DNA of 64,000 nucleotides from Gymnogyps californianus (taxonomy: Eukaryota; Chordata; Aves; Accipitriformes; Cathartidae), in the NCBI RefSeq assembly GCF_018139145.2, contig NC_059487.1, positions 4,795,792-4,859,791 on the forward strand, given 5' to 3'. A program made the position numbers and the translations under genes. Numbering within the stretch: the stretch's first letter is position 1; every line of letters begins with the position of its first letter. The notes below the pieces were generated by a model, which saw nothing but the letters and a program-made list of their open reading frames with translations, was not told the origin of the DNA and made no database searches. This document shows positions 1-11,223 of this stretch, one piece after another.

Positions 1-1700
1 GAGTATTTTTTCATGACAGTGTGCTTGGTATCCACCTGCCCAAGCTGTTTTCTGTTTTCTTGTTGCTGTCAGCTCAGCAGTGCTGTCATTTTCCGGGTAC
101 ATGGTGTGTAATTAATGAGAATGTCATTTCTAGGTTGTTTTCAAAGACTAGATTGAGAGTCTGAGAAATTATTTCAGTCAATGCCTTAGGACTTTTTTTT
201 TTTTTTTTTTTAAATTAAGAAAACTATCATTTTGGTTGCTTGGTTTGGGGATACATCTGGAGGGAAATAGCTGTGCTTAAATTTTTAAGGACAGCCAGAC
301 TTGACCTCTTAGTAAAGACACAGAACTTGGGTTCACATGCCACCGACCACAGCAGTTGGGTGCACAGGGCAGGGCTGGCTGGATCCTCCCCAAATTGTGG
401 CAGCACTGGCAGCGCCAGCCGCCTCCTGCATGCCGTGAGGAGGATGGTCTCCTTGTGATGGTCTCGAGAGGCGGTGGTGGTTTGTGCTGCGGGTCAGATC
501 CTGCCCTGAGGAGCTGGAGGGGTGGAAGGACACGCTGTGACTTGGCCCGGAGTCCTCCCCAGTGCTCCTCGCTGCCCCTCGGGGCTGGCTGGGCTGGGCA
601 GAGGTGTTGGCCGGGATATACGTATTTTATTATACCTGTTATTTCTTTCACAGGAGTAATAAGTCTGCTTTATGGGAGACCCCGAGTGACTCCATAAGGA
701 GCACAGAGATTGGTTTTAGCCACCTTTGCTCCCCAGGACATTGCTGTCCCAAACACTGGATCAGAGTGCCCAGGTGCAGGCTCCGATGATGCACAGCGTG
801 CATCCTAAGAACACCTTTGTGCTCATTTAGGGATATCCTCTGACACTCTCCTCCTGAGCAAATATCCCCAAGTGTCTCTGCTGAGCCTTATATTGCTATA
901 TACTTTAATTTTACTTTGTTGTTTGCAAAAGGGAGGCATGAAGGTCTCTCAAGCAGCAAATGCTTCTCTTTTTGCCTCCTTTCTGCCTCAGTTGTCTAAA
1001 GTGATATTAGCCTGTTTCTCCGCACTGATCATTCCCCCAAGCCCACTGATCATTCCCCAGCAGCGCTACTTTGCAGTAAGGCTCCCATGTCTTATGGGTT
1101 GGCCAAGGGAACAGGTGGCTTTTCTTCACGGTGGTGTCGTGATCCACACTTCTAGGCTGCCACTTTCATCAGGGAACATGGCACCTTTGCCTCCACATAC
1201 TGGACAGCTTTGTTTTGCTTTGGGGTTTGGGTTTGTTTTTTTTTTTGAGAGGGTGAATATTTGAAAACAATGAAGTTACTGTTCGCTTCAGTGGATTTTC
1301 TGAGCGTTGCAAATGTTTTATTCCCAATAATCTGCAGGTGCCTCTTGGGCGGGTGAGATGCATGCAAAGCTTAGCATGTGCATGTGTACGTGTCTCCTGT
1401 GATATACGGAGCTTTGGCGCCGCAGCTGCCATTAGTGTTAATGGGCTAAAACTCTTCACATCAAGCTGAGAATATACTCCCGCTAATTGTGTACCAGCCA
1501 TCCCCTGGGACCTTTGTGAGAATGATGCATCCGAGGAGAGGCACTTTCAGTGATATGATGTCTTGGGATAAATAAATAAGGAGCTAAAGTTAGACACTGG
1601 TTCAGGAAGGCTGATTCAGTGCCAGCATTATAACATTGGGAAATCAGATAACAGCAATGCCAACCTTTATCCTCTTGGTCCTGGCCTAGTCCACTGCTGC
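1..1700. other. Non-coding sequence with a GC-richer patch
   Basis: No supportable gene. A 19-base T run lies at 193-211. About 350-610 is GC-richer and open in several frames on both strands, which is what GC-rich DNA does by chance; none of the translations shows a domain. A patch at about 1405-1495 (GCCGCAGCTGCCATTAG followed by AT-rich homeodomain-like cores) has the texture of a conserved non-coding element, but conservation cannot be judged from one sequence. Confidence 0.6.
1023..1058 (+). repeat. Short direct repeat, 15-bp unit
   Basis: CACTGATCATTCCCC occurs at 1023-1037 and again at 1044-1058, so the unit recurs with a period of 21 bases. Each copy holds the self-complementary TGATCA. 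It is a small local duplication, with no sign that it belongs to a longer array. Confidence 0.85.
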
Positions 1701-1720
1701 ACGGTACCATCTTCTGAGCC

Positions 1721-1839
1721 ATACATCACCACTCAGCCTCACCTTGATGATGTATGATGCCCATAGATCCTTATAGCGGGAGTGCACTCTGATGTATTGC
1801 GCCAATACATCATGGACAGGGTTCGCCCGGGTGATGTAT
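1721..1839. promoter_or_regulatory. Cluster of five TGATGTAT 8-mers in both orientations
   Basis: The exact 8-mer TGATGTAT occurs on the + strand at 1748-1755, 1790-1797 and 1832-1839, and as its reverse complement ATACATCA at 1721-1728 and 1805-1812. Two copies face each other as a near-perfect palindrome: GATGTATTG (1791-1799), a 3-base centre, then CAATACATC (1803-1811). The outermost copies form a 10-bp inverted repeat (ATACATCACC at 1721-1730 and GGTGATGTAT at 1830-1839). Five exact 8-mers in about 120 bp is far above chance. A homotypic binding-site cluster or the decayed core of a small palindromic transposon are both possible; I recognise neither. Confidence 0.5.
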
Positions 1840-1849
1840 TAGTGCCCTG

Positions 1850-3245
1850 AGAATGTATTACTCAAACGCTGGTATTGTTCAGGGATAAAGCCAAGTCAAG
1901 GAGTGGATTCAATTTAATTACAGTGCAAATGATAGCCCGGCGCCAGGAGCACTTTGGTGCTGAGATGCTGGCACCCTGTGGAAATATGAGCTGTGGCTCT
2001 GGTGCTGTTGAGTCACATCACAGTGTACCATGAGAAGAGGTGCCATATTTTAAAGGAACGGTCATTTTTCAGAGAAATATAGGAGGACAATTTTGAGAAC
2101 TCTGTAGAGCGGTAGCGCAGTGTGCAGAAAGCTCCTGAGCAGGCAGTGCTGGTGGGCAGTGGTGCACGCAGGTCGCTTCTGCCTGCCTGGGAGCTGTGAA
2201 CTCTCAGGGTGCGAGAGGGGGGCTCAGCATTTTGGGAAGTGTGAGGGAAGGTGATTTTTTTTTTTTTTTTGATCACCTGTGACACTGAAAATTGCTGGAG
2301 CCCTCTAAGCAGTGTGAAGCACACACTGATGAGATGCTGTCTTCCCCGCCAAGGAGATGGGCTTTGAATCCAACCTTGCATGCAAATATTTTCTGTTGTT
2401 ATTGGTAGGATGTTTTGATAGCAAATTTGAAGAGATGATTCTGTGGTTTCCTTGGGCTTGCTTACATAGGTGTCATCAAAAACCTGAGGAGAAAACACTT
2501 AGACTATTAGAAGACACCTTTGACTATCTTTGGTGGGGAACTGCCGAGTGACACAGTCCAATGAAGAGCAGCTTTGTAAAGAATCCAGAAATGAGAAAGT
2601 AATTCCTGGGACAGTCTACATTGGATGCTTGTCTCTGGTTAACTCTCCTGTCCTCTTTGCTTCCCTTCTCTTTCTGCTGCTCGGTATTGAAACAAAAATG
2701 TAAATCAGCTTTAATTTAAAATCAACTTTACTTCTAAATAAGCCCCTGTAAGCTTGTCTCATTGTCAGGGATTTTTTTTTTTAATAAGGAAAAGACTTGC
2801 ATGTATATTATCTGGTTGTCAAAGGATGGCATGCCTTAAACCATCTGCTTCTTGTAACATCCTTGTTTGTAATGGGAGGTCCTCTGGGAACACACAGACA
2901 CTTGAGAATTAAGGTGAAATTTCAGAAATGATCGGTTTAGTGCATCGTGTCTATTATGTTCCTCTGAAACCTCAAAATATGTTATTGTAACTGCAGCAAG
3001 ACATGAAAACGCTTTCTTCTTGGATACAAAAGATAAAAATCCTCCTTCCACTAAAGTCAAGAGGATCTCTGTGTAGTCAGGATTTGACCCAGTCTCTTCC
3101 AGAAGAGTTTCTAATCATTGACTATCAGAGATATTTGATTATTCTTTTAGAGAAATGTTTACATTGAGCCCGGGGTAGCAAGGTGGCAGCAATGCTTGGC
3201 TCGTGTTCAGTGTTTTGTATCTATAAACCCAGGCATTTTCCAAGC
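1850..3245. other. Unique non-coding sequence
   Basis: Nothing coding is supportable. A 16-base T run lies at 2255-2270. The minus-strand open frame across about 2013-2498 reads through this run as a lysine string and has no domain, so it is taken as chance. Confidence 0.6.
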
Positions 3246-3249
3246 AAGG

Positions 3250-3385
3250 TAAATACAGGTTTGCAGATGAGAAATTTGCAGCACAAACAAATAAAGTGAC
3301 TTGTGCAAGGTCACGTAGCAAGCTGGTAGCAGGGCTTGGAAGAGAAGCCTGTTGGTCTGACTCACTTCTCCTCTGACATCCCTGT
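3250..3385 (-). repeat. MIR-type SINE fragment
   Basis: In reverse orientation this follows the MIR (CORE-SINE) body: CAGATGAGAAATTTG, then GTGACTTGTGCAAGGTCAC, then AGCAAGCTGGTAGCAGGGC and a run towards TCTGACTC. These match the familiar reverse-strand MIR series 'cagatgaggaaactgag / agtgacttgcccaaggtcac / agcaagtcagtggcagagc'. It is heavily diverged, as expected for an element inherited from early amniotes. Confidence 0.85.
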
Positions 3386-3389
3386 CATT

Positions 3390-5400
3390 ATTTCACTTCT
3401 ATTATTATCTTGACTTATTTGCTTCATTGTTTCAAACCAGATCTGCTCCTACCTTCCTATTGCTCATGGCTCTAAGGCTGTAATTTTTGGCGGTCCTATA
3501 ATGGAGAGGAAAATGTGTGTTTTTCCGCTTTTTTTGCCATCAGTTTCACTGTCGATAACTCAGAAATGCTGATTATCTTTATTTTTGAGTGCAGAATGAG
3601 GAAGGCTCAGTCTGATAGACAGGAACAGTGGATGACTACTTTGCACGGCACTACAAAGGTCCCTCTCCTCCTCCTTGACTATCCTACCCTGTCACAGCCA
3701 CGCCAGCAAGCAAAACAACGCAGATACTCTTCTGTTTGGTTGTTGCTTAAAACGCAGAAGAGAGGCGGTGTGGCTCAGGACAGCGGGTATTTACACTGCC
3801 CCTTGCAGATCCTGGGCTTGCTGTCTTTGGAGAAGAGCATGCAGTGCTCCTGAGCATGTTCCTTCAGGGTGTCCTCCCCCATATTACAGGAAACCCATTG
3901 GTGTCCCCATCCGTGCATGACCCTAGAAGCTGTTTGTCCCTTCTGTGCTGCTGTGTTGCCGCCTCCTGTGACTGGTTCATCACCACGCTACCCCTCAGTG
4001 GAGTCTCTGGTTCATAGTGATCCTTATCATCTTGTGATAACTGTTGTAAAAGTTTCTGTAAATAGAATTTCCTCCTGCCCAAGTCTTCTTGCTAGCTCAG
4101 CTGTTTTATTTTTAACAGAAAAGCATGTTGATGCTAAGCAGAAATAATTTTTTTTTTAAATCTCTCTATTAAACATAAAAAGATGCTGTGCCTGAGTAAA
4201 AAGGAAAGGTGCCCCTTAGATATTTTTAAAGCTTCCAAAAATAGTGTCAAGTCTGTGACAAAGCTTATTGAGCAGGAATAGTTGTGGACAGCAATTCTGT
4301 GATGGAAAGGATCACGTCTCCACGTGCTTCTGGCTGGGATCTGCAAGAAAGGAGACCGATTGAACAAAGACCTCTAAAAGGAATTAACTGAGGGCTGCTC
4401 TTTAGAAGGCTCGATAGCAGCACTACCCAAATAGTTTTGCTGGTGATGTCATATGTGTTTTCCCTTCTGGGCTTGCAGCTGCCCTTGAGGTTGGGAGCTC
4501 GTTACTGCAGTTGAGTCTTCGTTGGAGACCTGCAGCCCTGCTGCAAGAGCCTCTGCTGTGCAGTGATGGGGTGATGAGACAAGGCGGTGAGTTCATCGTC
4601 TGGTATTTTTCAGTATAAAGAGAGAAGGAGGAGGATTGTTAATTTTGCCTTGTATGCACAACTGATATTGGATTTGAAAAAAAGGAGAACTCGGTTATTG
4701 TTTCTGCTGCTACACCCCGGCACCCTCTGGGTCAGAGCACAACCATATATGCAGTTGATTCAGCCTCCAGCACAACTGAGGAGGCAGAAAATTTGGGGGG
4801 GAGAGAAGCAGATGGGGGTGGGACTCTCCAAGGAGATATGTTTTACAAGGTTCCCAACACGTTTTCTTGCCTCCCCATAGTGGGGGCTTTTGTCTCCTTA
4901 CTCGTGGCAAATGCCAAGTCAAGTGTTTGTGTGTTCATGCCTAGTGAGAGGGGAAAAGTCTCTAGAGAACTTCTGAAAATTATAAAAGATAAACTGATAA
5001 TTATTAAAATTGCAAAGTAGTCAATTGGTGACTGCTGAACAGCTTATATGGAGAAGAAAAGACAGCATTATAAAACAGAGGGAGATCTTCTATTGTTTGC
5101 AGTTAGAAAAAAACACTAGCTTGTTTCAATCCCAAAGTGACTGATTAGCTATGCTAAACCAGCCTGCAGTTGTGCTGAAGTTCAGTGCTTATTGCAGGTG
5201 AATTTCTGCCCACGTGAATGTAGGGTTTTTCAGAGGGATGTAGCCAGTTTCGCTCTCCCATGTGGCAGAGCACAAGAGGCTGGTTTCTCTTCGATTTTAT
5301 CAGTTCTCTTAGCAGAACCAGGATTGGGCAGTAGATCAAGAGTTGAGGCTCAGTTCTTATTTCTCCTGTAAATATCCTGCATGCCCTCAAGAAAATTGAT
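3390..5400. other. Unique non-coding sequence
   Basis: No gene, RNA or clear mobile element seen. The short open frames near 3515-3920 and 4587-4880 overlap one another in different frames and strands and show no recognisable protein. A G run lies near 4795-4801. Confidence 0.6.
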
Positions 5401-5404
5401 TTAT

Positions 5405-5465
5405 TGCTTTCAGCCTTGATTCCTCACCTGTAAAACTGGGAAAAATACTTCCTTTGTGCCCCACA
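5405..5465 (+). repeat. Short MIR-type SINE fragment
   Basis: TTCCTCACCTGTAAAACTGG followed by GAAAAATACTTCC matches the MIR segment 'tttcctcatctgtaaaatggggataataatacc'. Only this part of the element can be followed; the flanks are too diverged to place ends. Confidence 0.65.
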
Positions 5466-5469
5466 TATA

Positions 5470-7945
5470 TATGGGCATCTCTTTCATGATGGATGCTCTT
5501 CCTGTCTGTTTGGTACTGTGCTTGGTGCAGTGAGGTCTCATTCCTTCCTTGGCACTCTAGAGAGCAGTTTATATTGATGCAATCCTTGTAACTATCAGTA
5601 AAATAAAATTACTGGAGACAGACCTAACCTGCCTGAGATGCTGGTGCTTTAGATAGAATTTGAATGTAAAGCTCGCCTGGGTTTGGTGGCTGTCCTCTGC
5701 CCATAGCTGTTAACATGCACCAGCGACTGTCAGGATGAATGATGCATTAACAAACGTGTAATGATTTAGTCCCTCTCCAGGAACAAGCAATACTGCCTGA
5801 GTGACATGCATTCCAGATATGCAGAGGAGAGGGACGTGTGGCATTGTCTCACTCAATAACAGGATCTGGCAATGGGAGAAAGCAATGTTTTTCACCCATT
5901 ACAAGGTGCATATATATGTGAACCCTAGAAAATGCAGACTGGAGACATGAGGTTCGGGTTTAATTTGGGGTTTTTTAATCCAAGGGTATGATTTGGCAGC
6001 AGAACGTGAAACTTCCAAGCTGAAAGGCTTCGTGCTCTGTTTTTTTTTTCCAGACATGTTAGCGAGGGACCGGCTGGGTTCATTGGACTCCACAAGGTAC
6101 TTTTGTTTATGGATGAAGCCATGCAGATGGGGATCAAAGGTTGTGTATAGCTGCTGTAGAGCACGCTGGGGCTGAGAGAGGTCAGGCACCAGAGATTAAT
6201 TTCTTGGCTGGTTAGAGCCAAGGTTTAATAGCAGACTTGGAAAGGACAGTGATTGAGTTTACTGCTAGCAGAACCTATAGTTCAGGTCAAGTAAAAGGAA
6301 GGAGCTAAGGGGCTCTGTGTGTTGGTTGCAGGAGAAAGTCTAATGGCTTAACAATATGTGGCCTCAAAAAGACGTATGGTAGCTGCTGCCACTAGTGAGC
6401 TCCGCGCTGCTGCGCTGGGGCAGGGGGTAGCGAGAGGAGACGCACCCCTTGCGTCTGGTACATCACCTTTAACAAAGCAGGCGTTTCTGGGGCTAGGCTA
6501 ATGCTCACAGCGAGGCAAAGCAAACACACAAAGGAAGCCTTGTTAATTCTGAAAGTGGAGAAGAAAAAAAAAGAAAACATCGGTGTTTTCTAAATAGGGA
6601 AAATGGTGTATTTCAGGTGCAATGGGGGGAGGTAGTTTCTTCTTAGTTTTTTTGAATTGTATACTTCAACAAACCCATGTAGATATCAAATTTCCCAGGA
6701 TCAGGGCTAGATGGCCTATTTTGGCTAAATTAAGTACTGATTTTGAAGCTGAGATTAAACTGTACTCTGACTTTAACTGTATTCCATCTTTTCATGCTAC
6801 CATTCCATTACACTTCAGTTTCTAAGTTTTCAGTTCATTTTTTTTTTTTACGGTTGTGTCCTTTATTTATGTAACCTATTTAATTGTATCTAACTACACT
6901 CTGATTTTCCTTTCCCTGCTTTCGAAAATGCTTTTGGATTTTTTTTTTTCTTTTAGAGCATATATAACAAAAATCTGGCCAGGAGAATTTGCTTTGAGCT
7001 TTCATATTTTATTTTGAATGACATCCTATGTTGTAATAAGTAAGTAACATCTTAAGGTAAAGAATTTTGCAAGTAATTGAGACTGTTATCTTTTTGGTGA
7101 AGGGAGTCTAGCTGTGTGCAGGAGAGACTTAGTGCAGGTGGTAGCCTGCCAGCTTGGTCCTATGGACCTCAGACCAAAATCTGTAGGAAGAAAATTTCTT
7201 TCATTGATGACTTGTCCCAGAGTTCCCAGGGAACAGGAAAATTGGGGTAATATCACAGGCAGGACTTGACCATGATACATGTAGTGCTATCAGAGTAGGT
7301 ATATCTCAGCTATGCAGAAAGCATTAGTTTGACTCCATGTTAGAAATTCCTCATTCTGTGGTTCTGAGTCAAGTGTTCATTGGATTTCCTATTAAAACAC
7401 TTTCCTAACTGGTCCTGCCTTAAATTCTCTTTCTTGGAAGTCTCCCGGACCATGTGAAATTTTGCTTTTTTTCACCTCAGTGTGCTTTTTTCTCAGGAAG
7501 GTAACCGAAGCTGCACCAAATGTGAACTGAGTGACATGGGTTTGCTGATTAGGCACAGATGGGATTCCTCTCCCAAAGTGCTCTTATGTTGTCTCCATCC
7601 ATTAAACTTGCTATGAAAGCTATTGACATGACTCTGCAGTCTCTCCTGTTAGAGTTATTCTACTCGTTTTAGAAGTAAATGTTTGTTGGGTCACAAAGAA
7701 TGACCCGATCATGTAGTGATTAGGATCCTCACCAGAGATTTGGACCTCTGCTTCAAATCAATTGCAGAGAGGTCTTTCTTGTCTCAGGCAGTTGGTGTGC
7801 TGAATTCATGGGGACCTGCAAATCTCTTAAGACGTTCTTCTGAAAGGTTTCTGGATTTGCCATCATGTAAAGTGAGAAAAACAGGTTTTGGGTTTTTTTA
7901 AATTTGTTTGAAGATCATTTTCTTGTCCAGTTCAAATTAGCAACA
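5470..7945. other. Unique, mostly AT-rich non-coding sequence
   Basis: Nothing coding is supportable. Several short T runs occur (about 6041-6049, 6839-6849 and 6938-6950). The stretch 6650-7080 is AT-rich and without repeat structure that I can identify. Confidence 0.6.
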
Positions 7946-7950
7946 CACAA

Positions 7951-7974
7951 CAAAGAAGCTTGGATGCTTCTTTG
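7951..7974. repeat. Short perfect inverted repeat
   Basis: CAAAGAAGC (7951-7959) and GCTTCTTTG (7966-7974) are perfect reverse complements around a 6-base loop. The arms are too short for a microRNA precursor and no uridine run follows, so no RNA role is claimed. Confidence 0.8.
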
Positions 7975-8311
7975 GAAGCCATTAATATAATGTTAAGTTT
8001 TGCCTTTCAAATTCTTCAAAATTTCTTTGCCTTGGAAAGAAATTTTGGAGAGGATTTTTAATCCTGTGAATCAAAGCTTGAATCAGTCGAAGGGGCAGAT
8101 TATCCCAGGTTTGCCTGCTGCAGGCCTTGTTCCGAGCTGCTGTCAAAGGCAGGACAGCAGTGTCGATGGAGCTAGGTCTGCTCCATGCAAGCTCTGATTT
8201 TGCCGGTTTTCAATATGACATGTCATCTTTAATATTTTTTTTCTGTCTTCCTCCAGAACCTGAGTGTTCCAACTAGGTTTCTCTAACAGAGGTGCCAACA
8301 GGCTTTTTCAG

Positions 8312-8374
8312 CAGAACTGCGTAAAACACCTGAGTTCATAGCGACTGAAGGAAAACTGTCACAAAGACAAACAG
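8312..8374 (+). other. Weak exon-like segment (63 nt)
   Basis: The segment lies between an acceptor-like GGCTTTTTCAG (ending 8311) and a donor-like ACAG|GTACGC. It is open in one frame for its full length. A 63-nt open stretch is common by chance, and the peptide matches no family I know. Listed only so that RNA data can be compared with it. Confidence 0.12.
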
Positions 8375-11170
8375 GTACGCCACTTCTCTGCTTTGCTGAC
8401 TGTATGCCAGATTTGAAATCTGTGGTAAGTTACTCTTCCTTGGATTTTTCACTTTTTGTTCACCTTGTTTAGGCATTACCAAATCATTTATGCTTTCTGC
8501 TCTGCATTTTCTTTTGTGGTTTGTTTGGGTTTTTTTTCCTATGGGGGAAAAACTACACAATGGAGACGAAAGCATCTCCATTCCAGATGCTGATAGCCCC
8601 TGACCTGACCCACCCAAAGCCAAACCACAGCCTGTGCCCCTTAACTGCTGTTCAAACACTGCATCCCTCTGCAGGATCATGCAGTTATGATGGTATTTAA
8701 GAAAGTCATATCATATTAGAAAGGGAATTCAGTATATCCATAATTTTACTAATATGAATGCAGAGAATGGCACTGCTGTGGAAAGTCAGAGCCCTGCCTG
8801 TGAGCCGACCTGAATTTACTGAAAGATGGAGATAAGCAACTTTCTGATTTTGCTGCTACACTGCCCCTTCTCAAACCAAAATCAGCCGTTTTATTGGCCT
8901 TTTAGTTCCATCTCACTTAGGCTTCCATTTAATCTGAAACGCGTAGTACAGTATAACTAAAGCAGGATAGCACAATAAGTGGTAGAAAGGATGCCTTTAA
9001 AAACACATAGCTTGCTTTCCTTGCCCTGCAGATTGCCTTGCACGTTCTCCCTCTGCTTATATCACCCAGTTTCATGAGCAGGACTCCAAGTTCGGGATTT
9101 AGCCCCTCCATCAAAGTTTTTGGCCACATGAGCAGATGCATTAAGGTGCTTTCCTGCAAATTCTCCACTAATTGCTCCAAGTGCTGTGGCCATCAAGCAG
9201 AAATCCAGTTGGTAAACTCTGCAGCTTGTGGACAACTTTTCTTGCCAACCATGCATTACGAAGGGCTAATTGTAAAAGTGGTGCACCTGCTGGCTCCCTT
9301 GGTGGCTGGAGCCAACAGGAAAAAACCCAGTAATTTATTAATGATCGAGTCACAAATAGTAATGAAAACAATAGGAGCATCTGAAGGAAGCGCTGCCGGG
9401 GGCAGAGGTGCAGGTGCTCTATGCCCTGAACAGGCTTGTCGGCATTTTTATAAAGCTACTTTACAGCCCTTATCAATTTCCTACTGCTTTCTGTGTACCC
9501 CCTGCCCCTTTGCAAATGTTTTGCCTGCACAACAGGCTCAGCATTTCTTGTTGTAGGTGATAAAATAGCTGTCACCCTGTGGAGGGAGAAAAGAGGCAAA
9601 AAATAAAAATGTTAGGTCCAAAGAAACAAAGCAGAGGAACACATTTCAGAGCAAACAAACGAGTGCTAATGGAGCCGCTGAGTCGGCACAGGGAGACCAA
9701 TGATGTGATCTTAGCTAAAGAATACTAAAAGATTTGGGGTAACAAATGCTGGAGGGCAAGAGAGACTCATTCCTTAAACTGAGGCAGTACTTTGTGTGTA
9801 GCCTTGGATTTCAAAGGTGACTGGCACACGTACACACCTCAGCCAACACCATCCGCAAGGAGTTTTGGATCTAGTGCATGTCTCTGAAAATCTCAGCCAT
9901 AATTTAAATAACTACATCACACTGGCAAGCCCGAGACTTTTTTTTCTTAAGTAGGCAGAACAGAAAGCACTGCCGATTTTGGCAACCTCCTTGTACCGTC
10001 TGCGTGCTTAAGTAGTCATAAGAGATGGTCATGTTGTCTCTCAAAATACAGTGGCTCTTGGAATACTGGGATAATACAACTGATATGCATAAATGAATGT
10101 AAAATCTTTGAGAAATGAGTATGATGAGCTAAGGAACTAATTTCCTCGTAGCCGGCTTTCACCACTGGCGCGCAGCAGTAGAGTGCCTGTGAAACACGGC
10201 AGCCGACCGCAAGCTGCAGAAGGACCAAAAAGACAATCAGGTCATGGTAGGCTCTCGTCATGCCCAGGAACAAGGTCAGAGATAACATGATGTGTGTCAT
10301 CTTAACGTTTGCCTTTCCCCTGTTTTGACCATCACACATGGCTTTAACAGGTTACTTTCCCCTGATAGAAAGCATTAACACAGTCATCTGCTCGATGTGC
10401 TTTGTTCTGTGAGTGGCAAGTTGTGTCTGCAGCGCTCGTCAGGGCTACATCTGTTAATATTACAACTTAATTCAGCTTGCAATGAAGGAAAGCTGCACTA
10501 AGTGGAAAATTCTTGCACTGTCATGGTTTAAGTGCTCATACATGGACATTTACCACGGCTTAGGTGCGATTTGCAATCTTTTTAGACTGTGGGAACTTGC
10601 TTGTGTGTCCGAGCCCATAAACTGTTAACCAAAGTCCGCGGGTCTAAAAATTATCATTTCTCAACATGTTGCAGGTGTAGATGTCTCAGCAGAAAGGATT
10701 CAAACTGAGAAGTCAGCCTGGGTCTGTACCAAATCTGTATGGGTCCCATGTCCTGCATTTACTAATATTACAAGGTTTAGTAAAGTAGCGAGCACACCGC
10801 AGTCATCACGGAGTAGCTGCAACTGCCTAACCAGTGAGCATGATGGGCCAGCACTTCCTAACATTTCACTGCCTATCCTACATCCAAGGGAGCAAAAGAG
10901 ATGCTCTGCCTTTAACTTGATTTTAGTGGAGAGAGGGAAAAGACCCCAAATATCTGTAAGAGAGAAAACAATGTGTCTCCCCTTCAACGGGCCAGATGCA
11001 ATTCTTCCTAGAGCTGAGTCGCTCTGCCTAAGGGCTGTTAAGTCAAAGAACCAAAAGCACCATAGTGCTCTGCATCAAATGGGGAGTTGCTTTGCCTCCT
11101 TTTTTTGTTATTATTATTGTTCCTGTTCCTTTGTTCAGGAGCTATTACTTCTTTCAAGTACTAAAAAAAA

Positions 11171-11223
11171 CCCTCCTTTTTTTTCTTTTTTTCTTCTCTT
11201 CTCTCATTCCCTCCTTCCCCCCT
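11171..11223 (+). repeat. Polypyrimidine tract
   Basis: About 53 bases consisting of C and T with a single A (11206), running from CCCTCC through T-rich and TTCTTCTC blocks into CCTTCCCCCC. This strand asymmetry can favour triplex (H-DNA) structure and also resembles a very long splice-acceptor tract, since it ends CCCCCCTAG. No exon-like sequence follows, so a simple-sequence origin is favoured. Confidence 0.85.

Noticed and set aside
1023..1058. Direct repeat considered as part of a CRISPR-like array
   Set aside because: Only two 15-bp copies 21 bases apart, in vertebrate DNA.
2013..2498. 161-codon minus-strand open frame
   Set aside because: It reads through a 16-T run as polylysine and has no recognisable motif.
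7951..7974. Inverted repeat considered as a terminator or microRNA stem
   Set aside because: Arms of 9 bp with a 6-base loop are far shorter than a pre-microRNA, and intrinsic terminators do not apply to this genome.
9038..9556. 172-codon + strand open frame
   Set aside because: No domain, no compositional sign of coding, and minus-strand frames are open over the same bases.
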